Assembly (NCBI GenBank): GCA_963776465.1
Contig: CAVZMV010000002.1
Location: forward strand, 744,001 to 808,000
DNA from: DASRHK01 sp963776465
GTDB taxonomy: Bacteria; Pseudomonadota; Gammaproteobacteria; Nevskiales; Nevskiaceae
Direction: 5' to 3'
Length of the DNA: 64,000 nt
A model generated the notes under the pieces. That model saw only the letters and a program-made list of their open reading frames with translations. It searched no databases and was not told the origin of the DNA. The stretch's first letter is position 1; every line of letters begins with the position of its first letter. Below, in pieces: positions 30,175 through 39,100 of the stretch. Made by a program: the position numbers and the translations under genes.

Positions 30175-30235
30175 TCTCCGCCGCGGCTTGGAGCCGCGCG
30201 AACCTCGCAAGAGCGTAAACGGGAGCCCCAAAGCA

Positions 30236-30859
30236 ATGAAGCGTCTGCTGCTTCTCGGACTGCTGGCCTGTGCTTCGACCGCGTATGCGGAGACCGCTGC
30301 CGATCCGTTTGCCGGCGGCAACGCCGAAGCCGGCGCCGCCAAGGCCGTGACTTGCGCCGCTTGCCATGGCCCGGGTGGCAACAGCGTGAATCCGGAATGG
30401 CCCAAGCTCGCCGGGCAGAGCTCGAAATACGTCTACGAGCAGCTGGTGGCGTTCAAGACCGGCAAGCGCGTGCAGCCCATCATGCAGGCGCAGGCAGCGC
30501 CGCTATCCGAGCAGGAAATGCGCGACCTCGCGGCCTACTTCGGCGCGCAGAAGCAGCAGCCCGGCGTCGCCAATCCCGCAAGCGTCAAGACCGCCGAGAA
30601 ACTGTTCCGCGCCGGCGATGCCGAGCGCGCACTGCCGGCTTGCGCCGGCTGCCACGGGCCCAAGGGATCGGGTAACCCTGCCGCGGGTTACGCCCGCATC
30701 GGCGGGCAGCACGCCCCCTATACCGCCGGACAGCTCAAGATTTTCCGTACGGGTGACCGCAGCCAGAGCGTCAACAGCAAGACCATGGCCGCAGTCGCCG
30801 CCAAGCTCACCGACGCCGAGATCGAGGCTTTGGCCTCGTACGTGAACGGCCTGCAGTAG
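30236..30859 (+). CDS. dihaem cytochrome c4
   Basis: A 207-residue periplasmic protein: signal peptide MKRLLLLGLLACASTAYA, then two c-type haem domains with CAACH (near residue 40) and CAGCH (near 136), each followed by a methionine ligand region. The two-domain layout and length match cytochrome c4, an electron donor to terminal oxidases. GGGAG lies upstream of the ATG. It sits in the conserved engB-c4-dsbA block. Confidence 0.93.
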   Translation: MKRLLLLGLLACASTAYAETAADPFAGGNAEAGAAKAVTCAACHGPGGNSVNPEWPKLAGQSSKYVYEQLVAFKTGKRVQPIMQAQAAPLSEQEMRDLAAYFGAQKQQPGVANPASVKTAEKLFRAGDAERALPACAGCHGPKGSGNPAAGYARIGGQHAPYTAGQLKIFRTGDRSQSVNSKTMAAVAAKLTDAEIEALASYVNGLQ

Positions 30860-30893
30860 CCTCTCCACCGTTTTTCAACCAAGGATTCGCTCC

Positions 30894-31544
30894 ATGCGTT
30901 TCATCGCTCGCGCCTGTCTTGTCCTCTCGGCTCTGCTCCCCCTGGCCTGCAGCGCCGCCGAGGAACCCGCGTTCCAGCAAGGCAAGCACTACAAGGCGGT
31001 GCTCACGCCGCAGGAGCCGATCGACCCCAAGAAGGTCGAGGTGACCGAGGCGTTCTGGTACGGCTGCCCGCACTGCTACCACTTCGATCCGGCGCTGGCC
31101 GCATGGCGCGCCAAGGCCCCGGGCGACGTGCTGTTCGATCGCCTGCCGTCCACGCTGGGGCGCGCGGACGGCGAGGCCCACGCCCGCGCGTTCTACGTGG
31201 CGGAAGCGCTCGGCGTCGGCGAGAAGATCCACAAGCCCTTGTTCGAGGCGATCCACCAGGATCACAAGACCATGAACACCCTGGACTCACTGCGAGAGCT
31301 GTTCGGCTCGGCGGCCGGCGTCAAGGCAGCGGATTTCGACCAGGCATCCAGCAGCTTCATGGTCGATGCGCGCATGCGCCGTGCAGATTCGCTGCTGCGG
31401 GCATATGGCGTGAGCAGCGTGCCGACGATGATCGTCGACGGCCGCTACATGACCGGCGCCGGCATGGCCGGCAGCAACGACAAGGTTCTGGAAGTCGTCG
31501 ACTTCCTGATCGAGAAAGTCCGCAAGGAGCGCAAGCTGAAATGA
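30894..31544 (+). CDS. dsbA: thiol:disulfide interchange protein DsbA
   Basis: A 216-residue periplasmic oxidase: signal peptide ending near CSA-AEE, a thioredoxin fold with active site CPHC in FWYGCPHCYHFDP (near residues 55-67), an inserted helical domain, and the cis-proline loop SSVPTMIVDGRY. It introduces disulfides into exported proteins such as the Cys-rich lipoproteins here and LptD. It follows cytochrome c4 by 34 bases on the same strand. The stop codon lies in a terminator hairpin. Confidence 0.95.
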   Translation: MRFIARACLVLSALLPLACSAAEEPAFQQGKHYKAVLTPQEPIDPKKVEVTEAFWYGCPHCYHFDPALAAWRAKAPGDVLFDRLPSTLGRADGEAHARAFYVAEALGVGEKIHKPLFEAIHQDHKTMNTLDSLRELFGSAAGVKAADFDQASSSFMVDARMRRADSLLRAYGVSSVPTMIVDGRYMTGAGMAGSNDKVLEVVDFLIEKVRKERKLK

Positions 31545-31565
31545 CGCGCACTGCGCGCGTCATTT
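31539..31565. terminator. bidirectional hairpin dsbA/L,D-transpeptidase
   Basis: An 11-base perfect stem AAATGACGCGC/GCGCGTCATTT (31539-31549 with 31555-31565) with a 5-base loop. The dsbA stop codon is inside the left arm. A-rich and T-rich ends make it usable from both directions between the convergent genes. Confidence 0.6.
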
Positions 31566-31589
31566 CATCCTGAGCGAGCGAAGAATCTC

Positions 31590-32777
31590 CTACCGCTGCG
31601 CCAGGCGGCGCTTGCCTTTCTTGCGGGTGGGAGCGGCGAGGGCCTGACGCGCCGCACCGACGCCTTTCTCCATCACGATCTTCCAGTCGCCGGCAGCGTC
31701 GCGCCGCCAGAACTGCTGCACGCCGGACTCGCTGGAGCGACCGTCGCGCTGGCGTGAGACGCGGAACTGCGCGAGCACGAGGTCCTTCTCGCCGGGGTAC
31801 TCGAAGACGTTGACGTGATCCACCTCCAGCTCGCGATAGGCGGCCGGCGCCGGCGCTTGGCGGTAGAACCCGCGCACGCGGCCGCGATCCCCGGACAGCC
31901 AGGCCAGGCGCCAGTCGTCCAGGCGCTCTAGCCACTCCTGCTTGAGCGCCTCGGCTTCCTCGGCGAACAGCCACTGCACGCTGTCGGCGAGCACCACAGG
32001 CGTGCCCACGCCGACGGCGTGCTGCAGCCACTCGAAGTCGTCGTTCGCCACCGTCACGCAACCCTGGCTGGATTGCGGCGCGCGAACGTAGGTGTCGCGC
32101 GGCACGCCGTGGATCCAGATGCCGTGCCCGTAGCGGTTGTCGGCGTGATCCCAGTCGTTGGGATAGTCCAGCGTCAGCGCCCCGGCGCCGTACATGTCCG
32201 GCAGCGCCGAGTCGCCAATCAGCCCGTTGATGCGGTAAACGCCGACCGGGGTGCGCAGGTCACCGGCGCCGCGCTTGTTCATGCCGAGTTGGCCGATGCC
32301 GGCATAGCTGTCGCGCAGGCGATGCCATCCGTCGTCGTCGCGCTCCATCAGGAACAGCCGTCCCTGCGACAGGTCGACCACGATCGCGCGCGATGACTCG
32401 CCCGATACGTGGATCAGGTTCCCGGGAACGGCGTCGCTCGTCAGGTCGCGCTTGATCAGGCGCCGCTCCATCTCGGCGTTCAGGCCCTGCACGCGCGCGT
32501 CCGTTTCCGGCAGCGGCAGGCGGGTGCGTCCGCCCGACATGGCGTTCAGCAGATCGCCGTAGAGCAGCCAGCCGAGCTTGTATTGCGGACGTTGCGCCAG
32601 CAGCGAGCGGAAGTCTTCGGCGGCGCGGGCGGGCTCGCCGGACTGCCAGAGCTCCCAGGCTTCGAGCAGGCGTGCTTCCGTGGTGGCGGCTGATCGCGCC
32701 GCGTCAGGCTGAACCGCTGCAGCTGTGCCGCAGACCAACAGAGCGAAACAGGCCAGTGATCGGCCGATGAACCACAT
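31590..32777 (-). CDS. L,D-transpeptidase with C-terminal NTF2-like domain
   Basis: A 395-residue exported protein: signal peptide (about 1-22), a short TPR-like helical part, then a YkuD catalytic domain (about 115-265) with HGVPRD and the catalytic SSQGCVTV motif (His, Ser/Cys). The C-terminal 110 residues (WLERLDDWRLAWLSGD to WKIVMEKG) form an NTF2-like domain of the Cds6 type. YkuD enzymes crosslink peptidoglycan 3-3 or attach proteins to it. The neighbouring TPR gene ends in the same kind of domain, so they probably work together. Confidence 0.9.
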   Translation of the reverse strand: MWFIGRSLACFALLVCGTAAAVQPDAARSAATTEARLLEAWELWQSGEPARAAEDFRSLLAQRPQYKLGWLLYGDLLNAMSGGRTRLPLPETDARVQGLNAEMERRLIKRDLTSDAVPGNLIHVSGESSRAIVVDLSQGRLFLMERDDDGWHRLRDSYAGIGQLGMNKRGAGDLRTPVGVYRINGLIGDSALPDMYGAGALTLDYPNDWDHADNRYGHGIWIHGVPRDTYVRAPQSSQGCVTVANDDFEWLQHAVGVGTPVVLADSVQWLFAEEAEALKQEWLERLDDWRLAWLSGDRGRVRGFYRQAPAPAAYRELEVDHVNVFEYPGEKDLVLAQFRVSRQRDGRSSESGVQQFWRRDAAGDWKIVMEKGVGAARQALAAPTRKKGKRRLAQR

Positions 32778-32789
32778 AAGAAATCCAGC

Positions 32790-33737
32790 CTAGCGTACGT
32801 ACTCGCGCGTGATCAGCCAGCGGCCATCGACGTTGCGGAATTCCAGCACCTTGTTGACGTGATCCGAGTAGGTGTCGGACTCGTAGTTCTGCACGAAGCT
32901 CACGCGTGCGCGATCGGCAGCCATCGACGTGACTTCGGGATTGCTCGCGGTCACCTTGATGTGCGTCGCCTTGCGGATGCGATCGCGCCGCTGGCTCTCC
33001 CACTCGGCGCGGCTGCCGCCGTCCTCTGGCGAGAAATCCTGGGAGTAGGCGGCCATGTAGCGGTTGATTTCGAGCGCGGACCAGGCAGCGGCCCACTCGT
33101 TGAGCGCAGCGGTGACCGGGCCCTCGATCGCCTGATCCGGGGCGGACACGGGCGGCTGCACCGCCAGCGGCGCAGGCGCGGCAGCAGGCGGCGGCGTCGG
33201 CACCGCGACGGGCGCGGCGCCCGGCTGCGGCAGCTGGCTGAGCTGGCCAACGACGGACAGCTTGTAGCGTGCGCCGGAATTGGCCTGGTTGAGCGCCAGC
33301 GCGCGCGAGTAGGCGGCACCGGCCATCGCGGCGTAAACATCGCCCAGATTCTCGTGCGCGGTCGCGTAGCTGGGATGCGTGGCAAGCGACGCTTCCAGCG
33401 CCTCGCGGGCTTTCTCGTACTGGCCCATCTGCGCGTAGAGCACCGCCAGGTTGTTGTACGGCTCGGGCAGCTGCGGATAGTCGCGCGTGAGATCGGAGAA
33501 CACGCGCAGCGCGTCCTCGTTGCGATTGAGCTTCATCAGCACCAGGCCGCGCGCGAAGCGGGCCTCGGCGTCGTGCGGCGCGCTCGACAACTGCTGGTCG
33601 AGCCGCTTGAGGGCGCCTTGCAGGTCACCCCGGCTGACCAGGGCTTGCGCCTCGTCCGTCGCCGGCGAAGCCAGGGCGGCCGAGCACATTGTCAGGAGCG
33701 CCGCCAGGCAGGCGGCCAGGCGTCCATGTCTTTTCAC
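32790..33737 (-). CDS. TPR protein with Cds6-type NTF2-like domain
   Basis: A 315-residue exported protein: signal peptide MKRHGRLAACLAALLTMCSAALA, three TPR-like helical pairs (about 25-150), a Pro/Ala linker (about 168-200), and a C-terminal NTF2-like domain (EWAAAWSALEINRYMAAYS to NVDGRWLITREYV). The gene lies 12 bases upstream of the L,D-transpeptidase and shares its C-terminal domain. A role as scaffold or regulator in peptidoglycan remodelling is inferred. Confidence 0.82.
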   Translation of the reverse strand: MKRHGRLAACLAALLTMCSAALASPATDEAQALVSRGDLQGALKRLDQQLSSAPHDAEARFARGLVLMKLNRNEDALRVFSDLTRDYPQLPEPYNNLAVLYAQMGQYEKAREALEASLATHPSYATAHENLGDVYAAMAGAAYSRALALNQANSGARYKLSVVGQLSQLPQPGAAPVAVPTPPPAAAPAPLAVQPPVSAPDQAIEGPVTAALNEWAAAWSALEINRYMAAYSQDFSPEDGGSRAEWESQRRDRIRKATHIKVTASNPEVTSMAADRARVSFVQNYESDTYSDHVNKVLEFRNVDGRWLITREYVR

Positions 33738-33918
33738 GCCGAAACCTCGGGGAAATTACGCAAAAGCGGGGCGAGTAATATAGTTGAAGTCGCTGCCCCG
33801 CGCAGTCGCAAAATCGCTCTAGGGATACTCTGAACAACTTGACCTCGTCCCTAGACAAGCCGCTCGCGACGCTAACATCCCCGCAAGCGGGGCCCCTGCA
33901 CGCTGCTCGCGGCTCTTA

Positions 33919-34995
33919 ATGCACCTCCTGGTCGTCAAGACTTCGTCGCTGGGCGACGTCATCCACACCTTGCCCGCGCTCACCGACGCGCAGGCGGCGG
34001 TACCGGGATTGCGCTGCGACTGGGTCGTGGAAAAAGCCTTCGCGGAGATCCCCGGGTGGCATCCGGCCATCGAGCGCGTGATTCCCTGCGAGCTGCGGCG
34101 TTGGCGAAAGCATCCGTGGGCAACCTTCCGCAGCGGCGAGTGGCGCGCGTTCGACGCCGAGCTGCGTCGCAGCGTCTACGACCTGGTGATCGACGCCCAG
34201 GGCCTGCTCAAGAGCGCCTGGCTCGCCAGCCGCGCGCGCGGCACGCGCGTCGGGCCGGATCGCGCGAGCGCGCGCGAGACCTTGGCGGCCTTGCTCTACC
34301 AGCGGCGGCTCGCTCTGCCGGCGCATGACGAGCAGCACGCCGTGGATCGCATGCGGCTGCTGTTCGCCCACGCGCTGGGATATGCGGTGCCTACGTCCGC
34401 GCCAGATTTCGGGTTGCGGGGCGATCAGTTCCCGGCTGGTTCACTGACCGGCCGCTACGCGGTCCTGCTGCACGCCACAACCTGGCCGAGCAAGTGCTGG
34501 CCGGAAAGCTCGTGGCAGCAACTCGGCATATGGCTGGAAAGCCAGGGCGTCACTGCGGTGCTTCCGTGGGGCACTGCCGCGGAGCACGCGTCCGCGGTGC
34601 GCATCGCGGGCGCGTTCGGGGGCACCATCCTGCCGCGCATGCGCCTTGGCGAGCTGGCCGGCTTGCTCGCGCATGCCACCGTCGCGGTCGGCGTCGACAC
34701 TGGCCTGTCGCATCTGGCCGGGGCGCTGGGTACCCCGGCGGTGACCCTCTACGGTCCCACGGTGCCCGCGCTGACCGGAACCGTCGGCCGCAATCAGATC
34801 CATCTGTGCGCGACCGACGGCGCCGCAATCGACCGCGGCCGCCACAACGACGTCGCAGTGGAGCGCGTCGAGGCAGCGGTCAAACCGTGGCTGTCAGCCG
34901 GGAAAGCGCCTGCCGCGCCCACGAAAACGACAGCTGCGCGCGCGCCGTCTGTTGTGACTGTTCCACGGCCGCCCGGTACGCGGACTCTTCATTGA
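33919..34995 (+). CDS. waaC: lipopolysaccharide heptosyltransferase I
   Basis: A 358-residue GT9 enzyme: the start MHLLVVKTSSLGDVIHTLPAL is the family signature, followed by LVIDAQGLLKSAWLA, LLHATTWPSKCWPES and the C-terminal GVDTGLSHLAGALGTPAVTLYGPT. It adds the first heptose to Kdo2-lipid A. The last about 35 residues are low-complexity (Ala/Pro/Thr) and go beyond the usual end near AAVKPWL. They overlap the 3' end of the opposite gene by 116 bases. A CCCCGC/GCGGGG hairpin lies upstream at 33879-33892. Confidence 0.92.
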   Translation: MHLLVVKTSSLGDVIHTLPALTDAQAAVPGLRCDWVVEKAFAEIPGWHPAIERVIPCELRRWRKHPWATFRSGEWRAFDAELRRSVYDLVIDAQGLLKSAWLASRARGTRVGPDRASARETLAALLYQRRLALPAHDEQHAVDRMRLLFAHALGYAVPTSAPDFGLRGDQFPAGSLTGRYAVLLHATTWPSKCWPESSWQQLGIWLESQGVTAVLPWGTAAEHASAVRIAGAFGGTILPRMRLGELAGLLAHATVAVGVDTGLSHLAGALGTPAVTLYGPTVPALTGTVGRNQIHLCATDGAAIDRGRHNDVAVERVEAAVKPWLSAGKAPAAPTKTTAARAPSVVTVPRPPGTRTLH

Positions 34996-35881
34996 GCAGC
35001 CGCTCCGCGGACGCCAGGGCCCGATCCGGGCTCAGCGCCGCATAGGCGGGGAAGGCAATCCGTTCGATGCTGCCGTTCCCGCCGAGCGCGACGATCCGGC
35101 AGAGCAGGGCATCGCCGGCGACCTGGCCGGGCACGTGGCTTTCGTCCATCTGCAGAACCAGACGATGCCTGGCCATCATGCGCAGGTAGTCCGGGTAAGC
35201 AAGGCGTCGCTCGATCAGGCGCAGCTGGACGCCGGAAGCCATGGCGCGCACGCGGTCGGCTCCGCCGTCGGCGATCATCACCGTCAGCGGCACGCGGCAG
35301 CGCAGCGCCAGCTGCGCAGACAGCCGGATGGCTTCCTCGTGACGCCGACTCGCAACGTCGAACTCGCGCGTGCCGACGAGGATGCCCTGGCGCTGCTCGA
35401 CCGGGATCGAGAAATCCCATTCGGGAACGTCGACCGGGTACGGCGTCGGGATGTAGTGCAGCGCCAGCGAAGGCGCGAGCCTGCGGTAGTGCTCCAGCGA
35501 CGCCTCGGTCGCGGCGACGGCGCCGTCGGCGAGGGCGAGCGCCCGGCGGACACCGGTGCGCTGCCACCACCAGCGCGTCTGCTGCTCGATCTGGTGCAGG
35601 CCGGTCTCCTTCCAGGACACGAAGACCCGCTGGCCCCGCTGCTTGAGCGCCCTGATCGCCGCGACGGCCGCTCCGCTGCGCCTTCGCAGCAGCACGATGA
35701 CGGCGTCGCAGGGCTCGGTGATCGTCGCCACGCGTTGATGGAACCGCCCGCCGGTCGCAGCTGCGTAAGCCCAGTAATTGACCGGCGGATGCGTGTGCGG
35801 GTCGGGAGCCCCGACGCCGGCGCGGTAGTCCATCGGCGCATCGCGGCCATCCGCGTTGAGCACGTCGACGCGCAACGCCAT
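34880..35881 (-). CDS. putative GT-B glycosyltransferase of the LPS core locus
   Basis: A 333-residue protein without signal peptide. The fold pattern suggests a GT-B glycosyltransferase: a Rossmann-like N-terminal half with AVIVLLRRRSGAAVAAIRALKQRGQRVFVSW, and a C-terminal half with LTVMIADGGADRVRA and HRLVLQMDESHVPGQVAGDALLCR. No precise family is recognised. Its start overlaps the lpxL stop (TGATG), which suggests coupled translation. The position between lpxL and waaC supports a sugar transfer to the LPS core, by inference. Confidence 0.6.
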   Translation of the reverse strand: MALRVDVLNADGRDAPMDYRAGVGAPDPHTHPPVNYWAYAAATGGRFHQRVATITEPCDAVIVLLRRRSGAAVAAIRALKQRGQRVFVSWKETGLHQIEQQTRWWWQRTGVRRALALADGAVAATEASLEHYRRLAPSLALHYIPTPYPVDVPEWDFSIPVEQRQGILVGTREFDVASRRHEEAIRLSAQLALRCRVPLTVMIADGGADRVRAMASGVQLRLIERRLAYPDYLRMMARHRLVLQMDESHVPGQVAGDALLCRIVALGGNGSIERIAFPAYAALSPDRALASAERLLNEESAYRAAVEQSQQTARAQLSFSWARQALSRLTATV

Positions 35882-36795
35882 CAGTAAAGCTCCGGCTCAC
35901 CGGGTGGCCGGTACTTGAACCGGCGATGCACCCAGAAATATTGCGCGGGCGCCATGCGGATGCCTTGCTCGAGCACGGCGTTGATGCGCGCCGCATCGGC
36001 GGTGTCGTCGCCGCTGGGGAAGTTATCCAGCGCCGGCAGGAACTGCACGTGCCAGCGCGTGCCCTGTCGCGACGGGAAATACGGCACGACTTTGGCGCGT
36101 CCCATCTGCGCCAGCCGCGAGGTGGCCGTGATCGTCTGCGTCTGCACGCCGAAGAACGGCACGAACACGCTGTGCTTGGGATCCAGCGTCTGATCGGGCG
36201 CATACCAGATCGCCCGACCGTCGCGCAGCGCGCGCACCAGTGGCCGCAGCTCGTCGCGCGGCAGCGCAGGCAGACGCGAGCCGCGCTGGCGGAAGCGATG
36301 CATCAGGTAATCCAGGACCAGGTTGCTGTACGGCCGGTACATGACGTGGAATTCGCGGTTCTCCAGCGCGACGTAGCGGGCGCCGATCTCCAGCGTGGTG
36401 AAGTGCCCGGTGAGCAGGATCACGCCGTGGCCGGCCGCGAGCGCCGCGTCCAGGTGCTCGATCCCGCTGACGCCGCCACGCCGGCGCACGCGCGCGTCGC
36501 TCGCCCACCACGCCAATCCCGCCTCGAACACGCCGACGCCCAGCGCCTTGAAGTGCGCGTCGACCATCGCCTCGCGCGCCGCGGCGTCGAGTTCGGGGAG
36601 GCACAACGCCAGGTTGATGCGGACCACGTCGCGCCGGCGCTTGAGAAGGCGCCCCGTGATCCAGCCGAGCCCCTCGCCGATCTTCACCACCGCGGGAATC
36701 GGCAGCAGGCAGATCAGCCACAGCACCATCACGCCGAACCAGGTCGGCCAGTGACGGGGATGCAGGAATGAGGCTTGGAATTCCGGCGCCTTCAT
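35881..36795 (-). CDS. lipid A late acyltransferase (LpxL/HtrB family)
   Basis: A 304-residue inner-membrane acyltransferase. One N-terminal membrane helix (WFGVMVLWLICLLPIPAVVKI) is followed by the HX4E catalytic motif (GHFTTLE), YRPYSNLVLDYL, APDQTLDPK and FFGVQTQTITATSRLA, all typical of LpxL/LpxM enzymes that add secondary acyl chains to Kdo2-lipid A. Whether it is lauroyl- or myristoyl-type cannot be read from sequence. TAGAAT lies seven bases before the ATG. Confidence 0.92.
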   Translation of the reverse strand: MKAPEFQASFLHPRHWPTWFGVMVLWLICLLPIPAVVKIGEGLGWITGRLLKRRRDVVRINLALCLPELDAAAREAMVDAHFKALGVGVFEAGLAWWASDARVRRRGGVSGIEHLDAALAAGHGVILLTGHFTTLEIGARYVALENREFHVMYRPYSNLVLDYLMHRFRQRGSRLPALPRDELRPLVRALRDGRAIWYAPDQTLDPKHSVFVPFFGVQTQTITATSRLAQMGRAKVVPYFPSRQGTRWHVQFLPALDNFPSGDDTADAARINAVLEQGIRMAPAQYFWVHRRFKYRPPGEPELY

Positions 36796-36802
36796 CGCGC
36801 GG

Positions 36803-36830
36803 ATTCTAGCGGGTGCGAGCCGTGTATCCT
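36803..36830. promoter_or_regulatory. divergent -10 boxes, lpxL/waaA
   Basis: TAGAAT at 36803-36808 (minus) is seven bases from the lpxL ATG (36795). TATCCT at 36825-36830 (plus) is seven bases from the waaA ATG (36838). The 42-base intergenic space has no ribosome binding site on either side. Confidence 0.45.
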
Positions 36831-36837
36831 CTGGCGG

Positions 36838-38112
36838 ATGCGGCTCGTCTACACCTTGCTGCTCTACCTGCTCACGCCCTTCGTCCTGCTGCGCCTGCTC
36901 TGGCGCGGCTTTCAGATGCGCGCGTACTGGCAGCGCATTCCGGAGCGTTTCGGATTCGTGCCGCGCGCGCCGGTCGCGGTGTGGCTGCACGCCGTCTCGG
37001 TCGGCGAGAGCGTGGCCGCGATTCCGCTCATCAAGGCCCTGCTTGCGCTTCACGGTGCGCGCCAGGTCTGGGTCACGACGATGACGCCGACCGGCTCGGA
37101 GCGCGTGCTGGCCGAATTCGGCGACCGGATCGTGCATAGCTACGTGCCCTACGACCTGCCCGGAGCAGTCGCGCGATTCCTCGATCGCGCGCAGCCGCGG
37201 CAGGTCGTGGTGATGGAGACCGAGCTCTGGCCCAACCTGTTCTACGCCGTGGCTGCGCGGGGCGTGCCGCTGATCGTCGCCAATGCGCGGCTGTCGCCGC
37301 GCTCGTTCGCGGGCTATTCGCGATTCCGCGGCGCCGTTTCCGGCTTGCTGGCGCAGTGCCACGCCGTCGCCGCGCAAAGCCCGGCAGACGCCGAGCGGTT
37401 CCGGGCGCTCGGCGCGCCCCGGGTGAGCGTGATGGGCAACCTCAAGTTCGAGTCCGCGGTGCCGGAAGAGCAGGTGCAGCGCGGACACGAGCTGCGTCGA
37501 GCATTGTTCGGCAATCGCCCGATCTGGGTCGCCGCGAGCACGCATGAAGGCGAGGACGACCAGATCCTGGCCGCGCACGCGCTGGTGCTGCGGCAGATGC
37601 CGGCGGCGATGCTGGTGCTGGTGCCGCGTCATCCGCAGCGCTTCGACGCCGCCGCGCGCGCCATCGACAGGGCCGGATTCCATTGCCTGCGCCGCAGCAC
37701 CTGGCAGACCGCGCCGCAGGCGGCCACCACCACGCCGCGCGTGTTGCTCGGCGACACCATGGGCGAGATGTTCCTCTACTTCGGCGTCGCCGACGTTGCA
37801 TTCATTGGCGGCAGCCTGGTGCCCGTGGGCGGGCACAACGTGCTGGAGCCGGCAGCGGCGGGTCTGCCCGTGCTGTTCGGCCCGCACATGTTCAACTTCG
37901 TCCAGGCCCGCGAGTTGCTGCTCGGCGTCTCGGCGGCGCGCGAGGTTTCCGACCCGGCGGCGCTGGCGAACGCGGTGCTCGGGCTCCTCGCCGACGAGCC
38001 GATGCGCAGGCGGATGGGCGAGGCCGGCCGGGCGGCGGTGGACGCCAACCGCGGGGCCCTCGACCGCATCCTGACGCTCCTGTCAGGTTCACAAGAGGCA
38101 CGGCAAGCGTAG
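36838..38112 (+). CDS. waaA: Kdo transferase
   Basis: A 424-residue GT30 enzyme: N-terminal membrane helix (MRLVYTLLLYLLTPFVLLRL), acceptor-domain motif WLHAVSVGESVAAIPLIKAL with the catalytic Glu, TTMTPTGSE, ETELWPNLFYA, and the C-terminal GGSLVPVGGHNVLEPAAAGLPVLFGPH. It attaches Kdo to lipid IVA at the inner membrane. Together with waaC and lpxL in this locus it completes the inner core-lipid A region. Confidence 0.95.
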   Translation: MRLVYTLLLYLLTPFVLLRLLWRGFQMRAYWQRIPERFGFVPRAPVAVWLHAVSVGESVAAIPLIKALLALHGARQVWVTTMTPTGSERVLAEFGDRIVHSYVPYDLPGAVARFLDRAQPRQVVVMETELWPNLFYAVAARGVPLIVANARLSPRSFAGYSRFRGAVSGLLAQCHAVAAQSPADAERFRALGAPRVSVMGNLKFESAVPEEQVQRGHELRRALFGNRPIWVAASTHEGEDDQILAAHALVLRQMPAAMLVLVPRHPQRFDAAARAIDRAGFHCLRRSTWQTAPQAATTTPRVLLGDTMGEMFLYFGVADVAFIGGSLVPVGGHNVLEPAAAGLPVLFGPHMFNFVQARELLLGVSAAREVSDPAALANAVLGLLADEPMRRRMGEAGRAAVDANRGALDRILTLLSGSQEARQA

Positions 38113-38142
38113 AATCCCCTTCAGGTACAAGGGCAGGGAAGG
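38110..38142 (+). promoter_or_regulatory. -10 box and ribosome binding site for the diguanylate cyclase
   Basis: TAGAAT at 38110-38115 spans the waaA stop. AGGGAAGG at 38135-38142 is a strong Shine-Dalgarno sequence four bases before the TTG at 38146, and this decides the TTG start. Confidence 0.5.
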
Positions 38143-38145
38143 CTT

Positions 38146-39096
38146 TTGGCCAGTAAGCAGCCGGCATTACCCGGCGCAGAGCAGGAAACGAGAAGAGTCG
38201 AGCTGCTGCGCTCCGATCCGCAACGGTATGCGGAGATGGTTCGTTTTGTCAGCCGCTTTGGCATGTACTGGCTCGATCGCAGCGGCGTGATACGCAGCTG
38301 GAACCTCGGCGCCCAGAACATCACCGGCTTCGACGCCAGCGAAGTCATCGGCAAGCCCTTCACGACGCTGTTCTCCGAGCGTTCGATCGCGGAGAGCGTG
38401 CCGCAGAAGGCGATCGCGCTCGCCCATACCAACCGTCACCACCGCGAGGAGCAGAGCCGCCGGCACGTCAACGGCGGCGAGCTGTTCGTGTTCTCGACGC
38501 TGGATTCGATGCGCGCGGAGTCGGGCGAGGTCACCGGCTACGTCGACGTGTTCTACGACGTCACCGAGCAGAAGGCGCGTGACGCGGTCCTGTACCGCCA
38601 GGCCACGCGCGACCCGATGACCGGCTGCGCCAACCGCGGCCACTTCGTCGAGGTCGCCAGCCAGGAGATCGAGCGCGCGCGGCGGTTCTCCGAGCCCTTG
38701 TCGGTGCTGCTCTTGGACATCGATCACTTCAAGACCATCAACGATACCTACGGCCACGACGTCGGCGACCAGGCCATCATCCTCATGGCGCGGACCTGCA
38801 GCGACTTCGTGCGCAAGATCGACACCGTCGGCCGGCTCGGGGGCGAGGAGTTCGCGATCCTGCTGCCGCGCGCCAACAAGGAGCCGGCGTACGAGATGGC
38901 GCAGCGCCTGCGGCAGAAGATCGCCGAGCAGCACCTGATGCTGCCGCAGCGGGATCTTGGATTCACCGTGTCGATCGGCGTTGCCTCGCTGCGTCCTTAC
39001 ACGCGCGACTTCGCCGAGTTGCTTCGCAACGCCGACACCGCGCTCTACAAGGCCAAGCGTCTCGGCCGCAATCGCGTGGAAGTCTGGTTCGAGTAG
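38146..39096 (+). CDS. PAS-GGDEF diguanylate cyclase
   Basis: A 316-residue soluble protein with TTG start. A PAS sensor domain (about 30-145; WLDRSGVIRSWNLGAQNITGFD and a PAC-like end YVDVFYDVTEQKARD) is followed by a GGDEF domain (about 150-316). The active-site motif is GGEEF, and RKID five residues before it is an intact inhibitory I-site. It should make cyclic di-GMP with product feedback. No membrane segment. The PAS ligand is unknown. Confidence 0.95.
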   Translation: MASKQPALPGAEQETRRVELLRSDPQRYAEMVRFVSRFGMYWLDRSGVIRSWNLGAQNITGFDASEVIGKPFTTLFSERSIAESVPQKAIALAHTNRHHREEQSRRHVNGGELFVFSTLDSMRAESGEVTGYVDVFYDVTEQKARDAVLYRQATRDPMTGCANRGHFVEVASQEIERARRFSEPLSVLLLDIDHFKTINDTYGHDVGDQAIILMARTCSDFVRKIDTVGRLGGEEFAILLPRANKEPAYEMAQRLRQKIAEQHLMLPQRDLGFTVSIGVASLRPYTRDFAELLRNADTALYKAKRLGRNRVEVWFE

Positions 39097-39100
39097 GCGT

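Noticed and set aside
33879..33892. CCCCGC/GCGGGG hairpin upstream of waaC as a riboswitch
   Set aside because: A single short stem without conserved loops or T-run. Noted in the waaC entry only.
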